Shown here piece by piece: positions 16,418 to 24,548 of a stretch of 63,371 bases of DNA. Location: assembly GCA_030152565.1 (NCBI GenBank), contig JASLJE010000009.1, positions 1-63,371 of the forward strand, written 5' to 3'. Numbering within the stretch: the first letter of the stretch is position 1; each line of letters opens with the position of its first letter. Both the position numbers and the translations under genes were made by a program. Origin of the DNA: Peptoniphilaceae bacterium (GTDB taxonomy: Bacteria; Bacillota; Clostridia; Tissierellales; Peptoniphilaceae). Below the pieces are notes generated by a model. That model was not told the origin of the DNA. It saw only the letters and a program-made list of their open reading frames with translations, and did not search any database.

Positions 16418-19400
16418 CCTTACCCTCTATTTCTTTCTTTTCTATTTCTTCCTTGATATATGTCCAGTCAAACTTGCCCATATATCTAAAATCCTTGTCT
16501 TCAAACTTACAAATTCCCCTGTATTCACAGTAGGTACAGGCCAACTCCTTGTCCAACCTATAAGGTCTAGCAGCTATATTTCCCTTTTGAATTTTTCTTA
16601 AGGCCTCTTCTACCAGGTCTTTCACATGGCCTATAAGCCCCATCATAAAGGTCATGGTAACCACATTGTCCTTGCCATCTAGCTTACTTCTTCTTCCCTT
16701 AAACTCAACTATATCTGACTCTGGTTTTTCCTTGATTAGGTTAAAGCTTCTATCTATCCTGGCTAAGATTTCCCTTTGGTCTATCATAATTCCCCTTAGC
16801 TTAAACTCATCTGATATGGCCTGGGCCAGGTCGTCATCATCTATGTCATAGTCTACAGAAAAATCTCCATTTAAAGGAATATAAAAGGCTCCAATAGGCA
16901 GGTAGTCATGGCCGTCTACCAAGGCTCCCAGATAGATAATAAGCTGGATATCCAGGCCATTATAGACCTTGTTTATGTCAAAGTATTTATTGCCTGTCTT
17001 ATAGTCTATGACCCTAAGGTATTTCTTGTTATCTATATTAAACTCATCAATCCTATCTATGATTCCCTCTATATTTACCTCCAGGTCATCATCCAACTTA
17101 AAGGTTATGGCATCATAGACTAGGTTTCTTCCAAATCTTTCTTCATCCCTAATTACATCTGGCTGGGATAGGGCCAGCTGCTTGGTTATTTCATAGCAGG
17201 ATATGTCCAAACTCTCCTTGGTCAAGTCTAGGAAGAACTCATTTTTTGCATCTTCCCTCTTATAATAATCCACATTTAAGTCTAGAGACTCTTCAAAATC
17301 TTTTTGGGTAAGCTTTTTAATCTCATCCATTTCTAAGATCTCTAGATCCTTCTTTTTCAAGTGACTTTTAGTAAAGCCTGAAACTGACTTGTGGATAATA
17401 TTTCCTATGTCCAAGTTATTTACATAAAAATTATTTTCCCTTCTTGGATTTAAGCCATAGTCAATAAAATGCTTGTAGGGACACTTTTGAAAGGTCTCTA
17501 TCTGACTTATACTCACACTAGATAGGTTCTCATAAAGACCCATGGCCACTTCCTTGGAAAGCTTATCCTCTCTCCTATAGGCCTGGCCTTCTTCTATGGC
17601 CCTAACCAAAGCTTGATAGTCCTCTCTTTCCTCTAAATACTTGTAAAGGCTAAGGACAAAGACTTTTTCCTCCCTACTAATATTGGTCTTGGACCTAATA
17701 TCATAAACCTTTTGGGCCAGATAGTAGGACAGTCTAGACCTGGAGTAAATATTGTTAAAGTAAGTATCATTTCTATAGATAATGTTCTTAGGATCTAAAC
17801 ACACCTTTATATAGGTCAGAAGAAAGGCCTCACTCATGGCCTGGTTATCACTGTCTATCAGACTAAAGGAAAACTCCAGCTCCTTACTTGGCCTGGACAT
17901 TAGATTGTAAAGGGAAAGACTCTCGTCATGGCTCATATTGTCCTTAGTGGTCCTAAGGCTTATGCCATGGTCTATCAAGACCTCTTTTTCATCTTCTAAG
18001 AAAAGATCTGTAGTCTTATTGATCCTTGGATAGTAAATGTTGGTCATACCTAAAAAGTAAATCTTTTTCACATTCATAACCCTGGACCTGGATATGTCTC
18101 CCACTATAATCTGGTCTTGGCTGGGAGGAATAATAGATATGTTTATATTTTCCAAGCCCTCCTTAACCAAGAGACTAAAGTCCATAAAGGACATGGTCCT
18201 CTCACCTGATAGGTTTACTATATCATCTAAGATATCCATAAGACCCTGCCATATTTGCCTGTTTTCCTCTTCTAACTGCTCTTTTTCATCTCCAACTAAT
18301 CTATCTTCATAGGCTACAATTCTCTCTAAAATTATAGGGTCACTAATAAACCTGTAAAACTTATAGACATGATTCTTTACCAGGTCATCTTCCTGGGAGA
18401 AGTCTAAAAAGTTTTCCCCATCATTAAAGTTTACTATGGCCTCTATTAAGTATTTTCTAACCTCTTCAACCTCTTTTAGGTTTTTCATATCCTCTTCCAA
18501 GTACTTTTTCTTTACCATTTTTTCATCCAGGCTAAAGTACTTGTCATCAAAAAGCATCTTGGATCTAATCTTCCTATCCTTGATGTAGTTTTCAAAAATA
18601 TTTATCTGGTCATAGCTAAAATTATTAAAACTATATTTTAAATAGGCTATCAAACCATTGGTGGACAGGTTGGAGGAAAATAAGTAAAGGGAGGCATTTA
18701 CTAGCTTTACTATAGGGTTCTCCCCTATATTTCTAGACTCATCTATAAAAAATGGAATATTATTTATTTCAAAGTCCCTCTTTATCAACTTATAATATTC
18801 TTCAGTAGACGTTACTATAACAGCTATATCCTTATACCTATAGCCCTTGTCTATCAGGTCTTTTTTTATGGCTATAGATAGGTTTTCCACCTCTTCCAAG
18901 GTATTGTTATATCTTTTTAAATAGATATTATCCAAGGACCTGGCCTGGGGTTTTTCATAGGAAAAGACCTGGGATAAAAGATAGTTTAAAGATGGGTTAT
19001 CAAAACTCTCATCTTCTAAAAATATATAGGATAGGTCCAAATACTTGTCCAGATGGTTTAAAAACCTTTTGGATATTTCAAAGACCTCAGCGTCCTTTAC
19101 AAGCATTTCTCCTACTTGGTAGGGACTATCTACCAGCCTCTTGTCTATGGTTACAGTTAAATAAACCTGGGCTCCCATCTTAACTAGACTATCTATTAAC
19201 TTTATTTCTAAAAGGGACATGTTGTGAAATTGATCAAAGAAAAAGACAATATCCTTATAGGCCTCCATCTGGTCTACCTTTTCCAGGGCTAGGACAAACC
19301 TATCCTCTCCATCGAAAAGACTGTCTGACAAAATCCTTTCATAGCTTGAATATATCTTATTTATATCCTTAAGCTTTCTAGTCATTTCCCTGGACATGGA

Positions 19401-19829
19401 GGGACTCTCCATAAGATTTACCAGGTCTAGAGGATGGATATCCTCGTTTTTAAATTCCTTAATCAACTGAATTAAAAGATCTACAAAGCCTGGATCCTTT
19501 ATATTTTTACCGTATAAGTCCAGGTCTAATTTAAGATCATCTAGTACCATCTTCATAAGAATGTTTTGGGCAGGCTCAGAAATAAAGTTTTTTTCTAGCC
19601 CCCCTCTAGTTTGTAAAATATCAGCTACAAGACTTCTAAAACTCTTGACGCTGACCAGGCTAAAGCCCTCATAGGGCAATTTATTAAACAAGTCCAATTC
19701 GCTGCCCAGAGTAAACTGCTCTGGAACAACTAAATAGGACTCTTTCTTGTTTTCTATATTTTCTTTTATTTTAGAATACATATAGTCTGTATTCTTATTG
19801 GGATTTCTAGAAGCTATAATATTTAACAT
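16410..19829 (-). CDS. addB: AddB nuclease subunit with iron-sulfur cluster
   Basis: AddB is the second nuclease and Chi-recognition partner of AddA. The C-terminal nuclease has LRVIDYKTGN. The four cluster cysteines are present: one in KCPYKHF (about residue 785) and three in CTYCEYRGIC near the end. Length is 1139 aa. The N-terminus begins MLNIIASRNPNKNTDYM, where Bacillus AddB has a GxxGSGKT Walker A loop; that motif is absent here, as it is in streptococcal RexB. The gene starts 9 nt after glcK and overlaps addA by 8 nt. Confidence 0.94.
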   Translation of the reverse strand: MLNIIASRNPNKNTDYMYSKIKENIENKKESYLVVPEQFTLGSELDLFNKLPYEGFSLVSVKSFRSLVADILQTRGGLEKNFISEPAQNILMKMVLDDLKLDLDLYGKNIKDPGFVDLLIQLIKEFKNEDIHPLDLVNLMESPSMSREMTRKLKDINKIYSSYERILSDSLFDGEDRFVLALEKVDQMEAYKDIVFFFDQFHNMSLLEIKLIDSLVKMGAQVYLTVTIDKRLVDSPYQVGEMLVKDAEVFEISKRFLNHLDKYLDLSYIFLEDESFDNPSLNYLLSQVFSYEKPQARSLDNIYLKRYNNTLEEVENLSIAIKKDLIDKGYRYKDIAVIVTSTEEYYKLIKRDFEINNIPFFIDESRNIGENPIVKLVNASLYLFSSNLSTNGLIAYLKYSFNNFSYDQINIFENYIKDRKIRSKMLFDDKYFSLDEKMVKKKYLEEDMKNLKEVEEVRKYLIEAIVNFNDGENFLDFSQEDDLVKNHVYKFYRFISDPIILERIVAYEDRLVGDEKEQLEEENRQIWQGLMDILDDIVNLSGERTMSFMDFSLLVKEGLENINISIIPPSQDQIIVGDISRSRVMNVKKIYFLGMTNIYYPRINKTTDLFLEDEKEVLIDHGISLRTTKDNMSHDESLSLYNLMSRPSKELEFSFSLIDSDNQAMSEAFLLTYIKVCLDPKNIIYRNDTYFNNIYSRSRLSYYLAQKVYDIRSKTNISREEKVFVLSLYKYLEEREDYQALVRAIEEGQAYRREDKLSKEVAMGLYENLSSVSISQIETFQKCPYKHFIDYGLNPRRENNFYVNNLDIGNIIHKSVSGFTKSHLKKKDLEILEMDEIKKLTQKDFEESLDLNVDYYKREDAKNEFFLDLTKESLDISCYEITKQLALSQPDVIRDEERFGRNLVYDAITFKLDDDLEVNIEGIIDRIDEFNIDNKKYLRVIDYKTGNKYFDINKVYNGLDIQLIIYLGALVDGHDYLPIGAFYIPLNGDFSVDYDIDDDDLAQAISDEFKLRGIMIDQREILARIDRSFNLIKEKPESDIVEFKGRRSKLDGKDNVVTMTFMMGLIGHVKDLVEEALRKIQKGNIAARPYRLDKELACTYCEYRGICKFEDKDFRYMGKFDWTYIKEEIEKKEIEGKDD

Positions 19830-19838
19830 TTCTACTCC

Positions 19839-20780
19839 TTATTCCAAGACTAGCTTAGCAGCTCCATACATACCTGCGTCATTGCCCAGGCTGGCCAATT
19901 TAATTTCAGCATCCCTGGTGCTGGAAAAGGCATATATCTTATAGTAGACATCCAAAACTTCCAGTAGGAAGTCTCCGGCATGGGATACTCCGCCTCCTAT
20001 GACAAATACTTCTGGATCCACAACTGCTGAGATGATAGCCAGTCCTCTTCCTAAATACTTACCAAACTTATTTACTACCTTTAGGGAGATTTCATCTGCC
20101 TGCTTGGCATAGTCAAAAATATCCTTGGCTGTAATCATGTCAAGATCTCTAAGAGGTGAGTCTGTATCAAACTCTAAAAGCATGTCTTGGGCCAAATACT
20201 CTATACCAGTAGCTGATGCTACTTGTTCTAGACAGTTTCTCTTGCCACAGCCGCAAACCCTGTCCAACTCTTCTTCGAATAGAGGAATATGGCCAATTTC
20301 TCCAGCTGAACCATTGGTTCCAGAAATTATTTTACCATCAACTATAACTCCTCCACCTACTCCAGTTCCCAAGGTTACTAGGACCACATTGTTTTTTCCT
20401 TCTGCAGCTCCCTTCCACATCTCACCTAGGGCAGCCACATTGGCGTCATTTTCCACATAGACCTTGGTCTTTATTCTCTTCTCTATAATATCTGCTACTG
20501 GAACTTCTTCCCAACCTAGGTTGATGGCCCTACTAGCCACTCTCTTACCTATGATAGGACCTGGCACTCCTATTCCAATACCCAGTAAATTTTCTTCATT
20601 TAAGTCGTGTTTAACCACTAGTTTATCCAGGTAGTCACAGATATCTTCCAATATGTACTTGCCCTTTTCTTCCACCCTAGTCTTTATACTTGACTTGGCT
20701 AAAAGTTCTCCTTCTTCAGTGAAAAGGCCAAACTTTGCACTTCTTCCTCCTAAATCAATACCTATTATATACTTATCCAT
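19839..20780 (-). CDS. glcK: ROK-family glucokinase
   Basis: 313 aa sugar kinase. The ATP-binding start is GIDLGGRSAKFGLF, the sugar site is GVPGPI, the second phosphate loop is TLGTGVGGGVI, and the ROK zinc motif is CGCGKRNCLEQ. These support a Firmicute GlcK that phosphorylates glucose, although other ROK sugars cannot be excluded. The start follows AAAGGAGG, with a good promoter 20-50 nt upstream. It is co-transcribed with addB and addA, an unusual pairing of sugar metabolism with recombination. Confidence 0.9.
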   Translation of the reverse strand: MDKYIIGIDLGGRSAKFGLFTEEGELLAKSSIKTRVEEKGKYILEDICDYLDKLVVKHDLNEENLLGIGIGVPGPIIGKRVASRAINLGWEEVPVADIIEKRIKTKVYVENDANVAALGEMWKGAAEGKNNVVLVTLGTGVGGGVIVDGKIISGTNGSAGEIGHIPLFEEELDRVCGCGKRNCLEQVASATGIEYLAQDMLLEFDTDSPLRDLDMITAKDIFDYAKQADEISLKVVNKFGKYLGRGLAIISAVVDPEVFVIGGGVSHAGDFLLEVLDVYYKIYAFSSTRDAEIKLASLGNDAGMYGAAKLVLE

Positions 20781-20799
20781 AATTTCCTCCTTTTTTAAT

Positions 20800-20828
20800 A
20801 TTATACCTAATATTTGTCTTTTTATAAA
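20800..20828 (-). promoter_or_regulatory. Promoter of glcK-addB-addA
   Basis: On the minus strand TTTATA, a 17-nt spacer, then TATAAT (20805-20800), 20 nt before the glcK start. The -10 is consensus and the -35 matches 4 of 6. Confidence 0.6.
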
Positions 20829-20885
20829 CTTATGGTTTACTAGGCTGGCCTTTTATGATAACATTTAATAATAATATATATAGTG

Positions 20886-20968
20886 TTTACTTGGCACCCA
20901 CTTAAAAAATCAAGACGTCGTCGTCTTTTGACGATTTTTTTTTGCCCTCTAAACACGAGGAGGTAATT
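20886..20968 (+). promoter_or_regulatory. Structured queT leader, possible preQ1-type riboswitch
   Basis: The leader contains a stem AAAAAATC/GATTTTTT (20904-20911 with 20933-20940) closing an inner hairpin (AAGACG, loop TCGT, CGTCTT). An outer GGCA/TGCC pair (20893-20896 with 20943-20946) and a run of nine T follow. A second small hairpin pairs CCTC (20946-20949) with the GAGG of the Shine-Dalgarno (20957-20960). QueT genes are often controlled by preQ1 riboswitches. I do not see the class I consensus, and class II or III could not be confirmed by eye. Confidence 0.5.
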
Positions 20969-21463
20969 ATGTTGAAAGAAAAATTAACTACAAGAACTAT
21001 TGCAAGACAAGGGGTTATAGCTGCTATTTATGTTGTCATGACCCTATCACTAGGCGAATTTGCCTATGGACCAGCCCAGTTTAGGTATTCTGAAATTCTA
21101 AACCTTTTGGCTTTCTATAATCCAATGAATATTTTCGGAGTTACCATGGGGGTCTTTGTTTCCAACTTCTGGTCACCTTATCCAATTGACCTTTTATTTG
21201 GAACCATGCATACCTTTATAGCCCTATACTTTATGACCAAGACTAAAAACATTTGGATTGCCAGCCTATGGCCTACAATCTTTGCCTTTATAATTGGCTT
21301 TGAGATAACATTTTTCTCAGATGCAGATGCGGCCTTTTGGTTAAATACTGTAAGGGTTATGATATCAGAATTTATTATAGTAACTCTTATATCTGTGCCG
21401 GTATATAAGTTATTAGAACAAAATAGCTACTTTATGAGGCTCATAAAGGGTTATGATTATTAG
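20969..21463 (+). CDS. queT: QueT-family queuosine precursor transporter
   Basis: 164 aa membrane protein (about five helices) of the QueT/YpaA-like group, the predicted energy-coupling-factor S component for queuosine precursors. The opening TARQGVIAAIYVVMTL and the FRYSEILNLLAFYNP segment are family hallmarks. The true start is the ATG at 20969, 5 nt after GAGGAGG; the frame extends upstream only through a TTG in the leader. Transport would need the shared ECF ATPases and EcfT, not in this window. It is followed 9 nt later by yaaA. Confidence 0.88.
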   Translation: MLKEKLTTRTIARQGVIAAIYVVMTLSLGEFAYGPAQFRYSEILNLLAFYNPMNIFGVTMGVFVSNFWSPYPIDLLFGTMHTFIALYFMTKTKNIWIASLWPTIFAFIIGFEITFFSDADAAFWLNTVRVMISEFIIVTLISVPVYKLLEQNSYFMRLIKGYDY

Positions 21464-21472
21464 AGGAGATTT

Positions 21473-22186
21473 ATGAAAATTATTATTTCCCCAGCCAAAC
21501 AAATGAAGACAGGTAAGGGGCTGGACTGTCCAGTCAGCTTAAAAAATCCCAGTCAAGAAATTCTCCAGGCTCTTAAGGACCTGGATAAAGAAGATCTGGC
21601 CTGGGCCTTAAAAATAAAGGACAAGCTTTTAGAAGAAAATTACCATAACTATCAAAACTTTTTTGATGGTCCCAGCTACCATCCCCTAGACCTTTATAAT
21701 GGGATGGCCTATAAGGCCTTGGACAAGGATAGCCTGGATGAAAAATCCCTGGCCTATCTGGATGACCACTTGGTTATCCTATCAGCCCTTTACGGGCCGA
21801 CCAGGACCCAGGACCTAATCAAGCCCTATAGGTTGGATTTTCTAACCAGGCTTAAGCCAGGTGGAGAAAGTCTTAAAAACCTTTGGCTAGAAGACTATAA
21901 TGCCTACTTTAAGGAAGAGGATGTGGTTATCAACCTGGCCAGCCAGGAATTTTCCAGCCTTCTAGATAGAAAGTCCTTAAATATAATTGACTTTGAATTC
22001 TACAAGGATCTTGATGGACAATTAAAGAAACATTCCACAACTGACAAGAAGGCCAGAGGCCTTATGGTTAGATATATGGCCTTAAATAAGATTGATAAGT
22101 TAGATGATTTAAAACAATTTAACCTGGATGGATTTTCCTATGATGAAAAACTCTCCCAGGCTAATAAATTAGTATTTAAAAAGTAG
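21473..22186 (+). CDS. yaaA: YaaA-family peroxide stress protein
   Basis: 237 aa cytosolic protein of the DUF328/YaaA family. The start MKIIISPAKQMK is the family signature, and later ALYGPTRTQDLIKPYRLDF also fits. E. coli YaaA lowers free iron and protects DNA under peroxide stress; its structure suggests a DNA-binding fold. The start follows AGAGGAGA. It shares the queT transcript and ends in a terminator whose stem holds its stop codon. Confidence 0.92.
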   Translation: MKIIISPAKQMKTGKGLDCPVSLKNPSQEILQALKDLDKEDLAWALKIKDKLLEENYHNYQNFFDGPSYHPLDLYNGMAYKALDKDSLDEKSLAYLDDHLVILSALYGPTRTQDLIKPYRLDFLTRLKPGGESLKNLWLEDYNAYFKEEDVVINLASQEFSSLLDRKSLNIIDFEFYKDLDGQLKKHSTTDKKARGLMVRYMALNKIDKLDDLKQFNLDGFSYDEKLSQANKLVFKK

Positions 22187-22207
22187 GATTTCTCCTACTT
22201 TTTTTCT
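22181..22207 (+). terminator. Bidirectional terminator between yaaA and murE
   Basis: Stem AAGTAGGA/TCCTACTT (22181-22188 with 22193-22200), loop TTTC, then seven T on the plus strand. On the minus strand a T5 run follows too, so it can also end murE. Confidence 0.85.
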
Positions 22208-22220
22208 CTTGTTTTTTATC

Positions 22221-23717
22221 TTATTTTTCTTCCCTAATCTTTTGGTCATAAAGGCCTATCATCTTTTCTGCAACCTCACTGTCAGGAACAATCTTTACTG
22301 ATTTTCCCTTTTCCATATTACTGGCTTCATTTCCCTTGCCAGCTATAAAGAAAATAGTTTTTTCCTTAGGGTCTTTCATCATGGCCTCTATGGCCTTTTG
22401 CCTGTCATCATAGCTGGTATAGGCTACTTCAGGTCTTATATAACTGGCTATTTCTTTATTTATTTCATCTAGATCATCAAAGTTTTGGTCGTCTGGTACC
22501 AGGCAGATAAAGTCAGAATAAAGTCCTGCCACCTCTCCCAAGTCCTTTCTTCTATTAATGGCCTTACCACCTGTAGAACCAAAAATAGAAACTATCCTAT
22601 AGTCTGGAAAATAATTCTTAATCATCTCATAGGACTTTTCAAAACTTAGGCGGTTGTGGGCAAAGTCTACTAGGGCAACCACTCTTTTGTCCTCACTGTA
22701 GATAAAGTTTACCCTCTCCTTTATTTCCAAGTTTTCCAAGCTTTCATTTATAGTCTTATCGTCTACTCCCAGTCTTCTTGCTATGGCTATGGCTGCCAGG
22801 GCATTTTCCACATTGTAATCGCCTAGAAGGGACAGGTTAAAATTAGAGGTTTTTTCTTCATTTACTAAGTCAAAGTTTAAGACTCCCCCTATAAACTCTA
22901 TGTTTTTCCCCTTGAAATCAGAAGTATTTTTCAGGCTAAAGCTAATTTTTTCCTTGTCCTTGGCCCTTTCTTCCACTCTTTCCAGAAAATCCATATCCTT
23001 GTTATAAACAAGAAGGCTAGCTTGGTCTATCAGGCTTAGCTTGGAAGAAAAGTAGTCTTCAAAATCCGGGTGTTCTATAGGGCTAATATGGTCTTCACTA
23101 ATATTTAAAAAGCCTGCCATATCAAAGTTAATTCCCTCTACCCTATCATACTTTAGGGCCTGGGAAGACACTTCGATAATCGCATATTCAAGGCCACTTT
23201 CTACTGCATTATTTAGGTTTTTCAATAGGGCTAGGGCCTCAGGAGTAGTAAGGCTTGACTCATACTCATCCAGTCCATCATAGGTCTTTATAGAAGATAT
23301 GATGGCTGCCTTCTTCCTGCCATTTTTTTCCAAGTGTCTGTCTAGAATTTCCTTTAGCATAATAACTGTTGTAGACTTACCCTTGGTTCCAGTTATACCT
23401 ATGGTAAAAAGCTTGTCTTGGGGATAGTCATAGAAAAAACTTCCCACTAAGGCCATGGCCTTTCTAATATCCTTAACTATTATCTTGGAAAGGTCTTTTC
23501 CATAGTCAACTTCTGCTATATAGGCCTGGGCCCCTCTTTTTATGGCTTCATCCAAATAGGCTTCCTTAAAGGCTGCCCCCTTGCAGAAAAAGAGACTGTC
23601 CTCTTCTACTTCCTTGGAATTATATGTAAGTGATCCTATTTCTTCATCTTTTATACTTGCATTTATCAATAAATTATTTTCTTTTAATACTTTTACTAGG
23701 TCTTTTATCTTTTTCAT
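22221..23717 (-). CDS. murE: MurE-type UDP-MurNAc-dipeptide ligase (non-DAP type)
   Basis: 498 aa Mur ligase that adds the third residue to UDP-MurNAc-L-Ala-D-Glu. The ATP loop is GITGTKGKST (107-116), the substrate region is EVSSQALKYDRVEG, the carbamylated Lys lies in SSKLSL (about 226), and the C-terminal FGSTGGKAINRR is present. Where diaminopimelate enzymes have DNPR this protein reads PDDQ (408-411), so the stem-peptide residue is more likely L-lysine, ornithine or similar. The gene stands alone, with AGAGGAG before the ATG. Confidence 0.88.
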   Translation of the reverse strand: MKKIKDLVKVLKENNLLINASIKDEEIGSLTYNSKEVEEDSLFFCKGAAFKEAYLDEAIKRGAQAYIAEVDYGKDLSKIIVKDIRKAMALVGSFFYDYPQDKLFTIGITGTKGKSTTVIMLKEILDRHLEKNGRKKAAIISSIKTYDGLDEYESSLTTPEALALLKNLNNAVESGLEYAIIEVSSQALKYDRVEGINFDMAGFLNISEDHISPIEHPDFEDYFSSKLSLIDQASLLVYNKDMDFLERVEERAKDKEKISFSLKNTSDFKGKNIEFIGGVLNFDLVNEEKTSNFNLSLLGDYNVENALAAIAIARRLGVDDKTINESLENLEIKERVNFIYSEDKRVVALVDFAHNRLSFEKSYEMIKNYFPDYRIVSIFGSTGGKAINRRKDLGEVAGLYSDFICLVPDDQNFDDLDEINKEIASYIRPEVAYTSYDDRQKAIEAMMKDPKEKTIFFIAGKGNEASNMEKGKSVKIVPDSEVAEKMIGLYDQKIREEK

Positions 23718-23762
23718 AATCTCTCCTCTTATTATGAAATTATAGCATAAAAGTGAAGAAGA

Positions 23763-24548
23763 TTAATCTTCTTCACTCTCTATTTTCTTATATTCTTTAC
23801 TCTTTTCATAGTAGTCTAGGGCATTGTCTATAGTAGCCTGAATCTCTTCCTCCCTAACCAGTCTTACAACCTTGGCTGGACTTCCCACTACCAAGGAATT
23901 GTCCGGTATTACCTTGCCTTCAGTTACTAGGGCTCCGGCCCCTACTATACAGTTTTTTCCTATGTGGGCCCCATTTAATATTATGGCCCCCATACCAACC
24001 AAAGAATTTTCTTCTATGATACAGCCATGGATAATAGCCCCGTGACCTATGGTAACATTTTTACCTATTATAGTCGGTAGGCCTGGATCTGCATGGATAA
24101 CTGAGTTATCCTGAACATTGGCATACTCACCAATGGTTATGGTTTCCAAGTCCCCTCTAATAACTGTATTGTACCAGATAGAAGCCCCCTTTTTTAAGAT
24201 GGTATCTCCTGTAACTACAGCTGTCTTACTCACCCAGGAGTCCTGGTCTAACTGTGGATAATGATCCTTAAACTTAATTAACATATCTCCTCCCAAAAAA
24301 ATATTAATTTTATAGCCTTCTTCTGCCAGGTCCTCAAAAAGGTTTAAAATATCCTCTCCATAGGAACCTAGGCTTTCCAAAAGCGAACTCGAATTATATA
24401 AGTCCACTTCCAGACTACCATATTCGCTTAATAAATCCCATAGGGAGTCTAAGTTATCTCCATAGTAGTCAGAAAGATTCAAGGCCTTTCTCATTAGACT
24501 GTGAAAGTCTTCCTTAGTTTTTACATTTTTAAAGTCTATTTTAATCAT
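23763..24548 (-). CDS. Barstar-domain protein joined in frame to gamma-carbonic anhydrase
   Basis: One 261-aa frame with two unrelated parts. Residues 1-85 match barstar: SDYYGDNLDSLWDLL has the residues equivalent to barstar Tyr29, Asp35, Trp38 and Asp39, and the part ends in the last barstar strand (YKINIF). Residues 89-261 are a left-handed beta-helix of the gamma-carbonic anhydrase family with zinc histidines at VIHAD and GHGAIIHG. The junction has a T7 tract, then GGGAGGAG and an ATG at 24284 that would give a normal-length 173-aa gamma-CA. This is either a real fusion or two coupled genes joined by one base of tract length. The start overlaps the barnase stop by 8 nt, as expected for an immunity gene. 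Confidence 0.85.
   Translation of the reverse strand: MIKIDFKNVKTKEDFHSLMRKALNLSDYYGDNLDSLWDLLSEYGSLEVDLYNSSSLLESLGSYGEDILNLFEDLAEEGYKINIFLGGDMLIKFKDHYPQLDQDSWVSKTAVVTGDTILKKGASIWYNTVIRGDLETITIGEYANVQDNSVIHADPGLPTIIGKNVTIGHGAIIHGCIIEENSLVGMGAIILNGAHIGKNCIVGAGALVTEGKVIPDNSLVVGSPAKVVRLVREEEIQATIDNALDYYEKSKEYKKIESEED
24284..24294 (-). promoter_or_regulatory. Internal ribosome-binding site and start for the gamma-carbonic anhydrase part
   Basis: GGGAGGAG (24294-24287) sits 2 nt before an in-frame ATG (24284-24282). It would start a protein beginning MLIKFKDHYPQLD, the natural N-terminus of the family. This site would be redundant if only the fusion were made, so separate translation is likely. 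Confidence 0.65.

Noticed and set aside
20886..20968. Class I preQ1 riboswitch
   Set aside because: The short class I stem-loop with its A-rich tail is not recognisable. The element is listed only as a possible preQ1-type leader.
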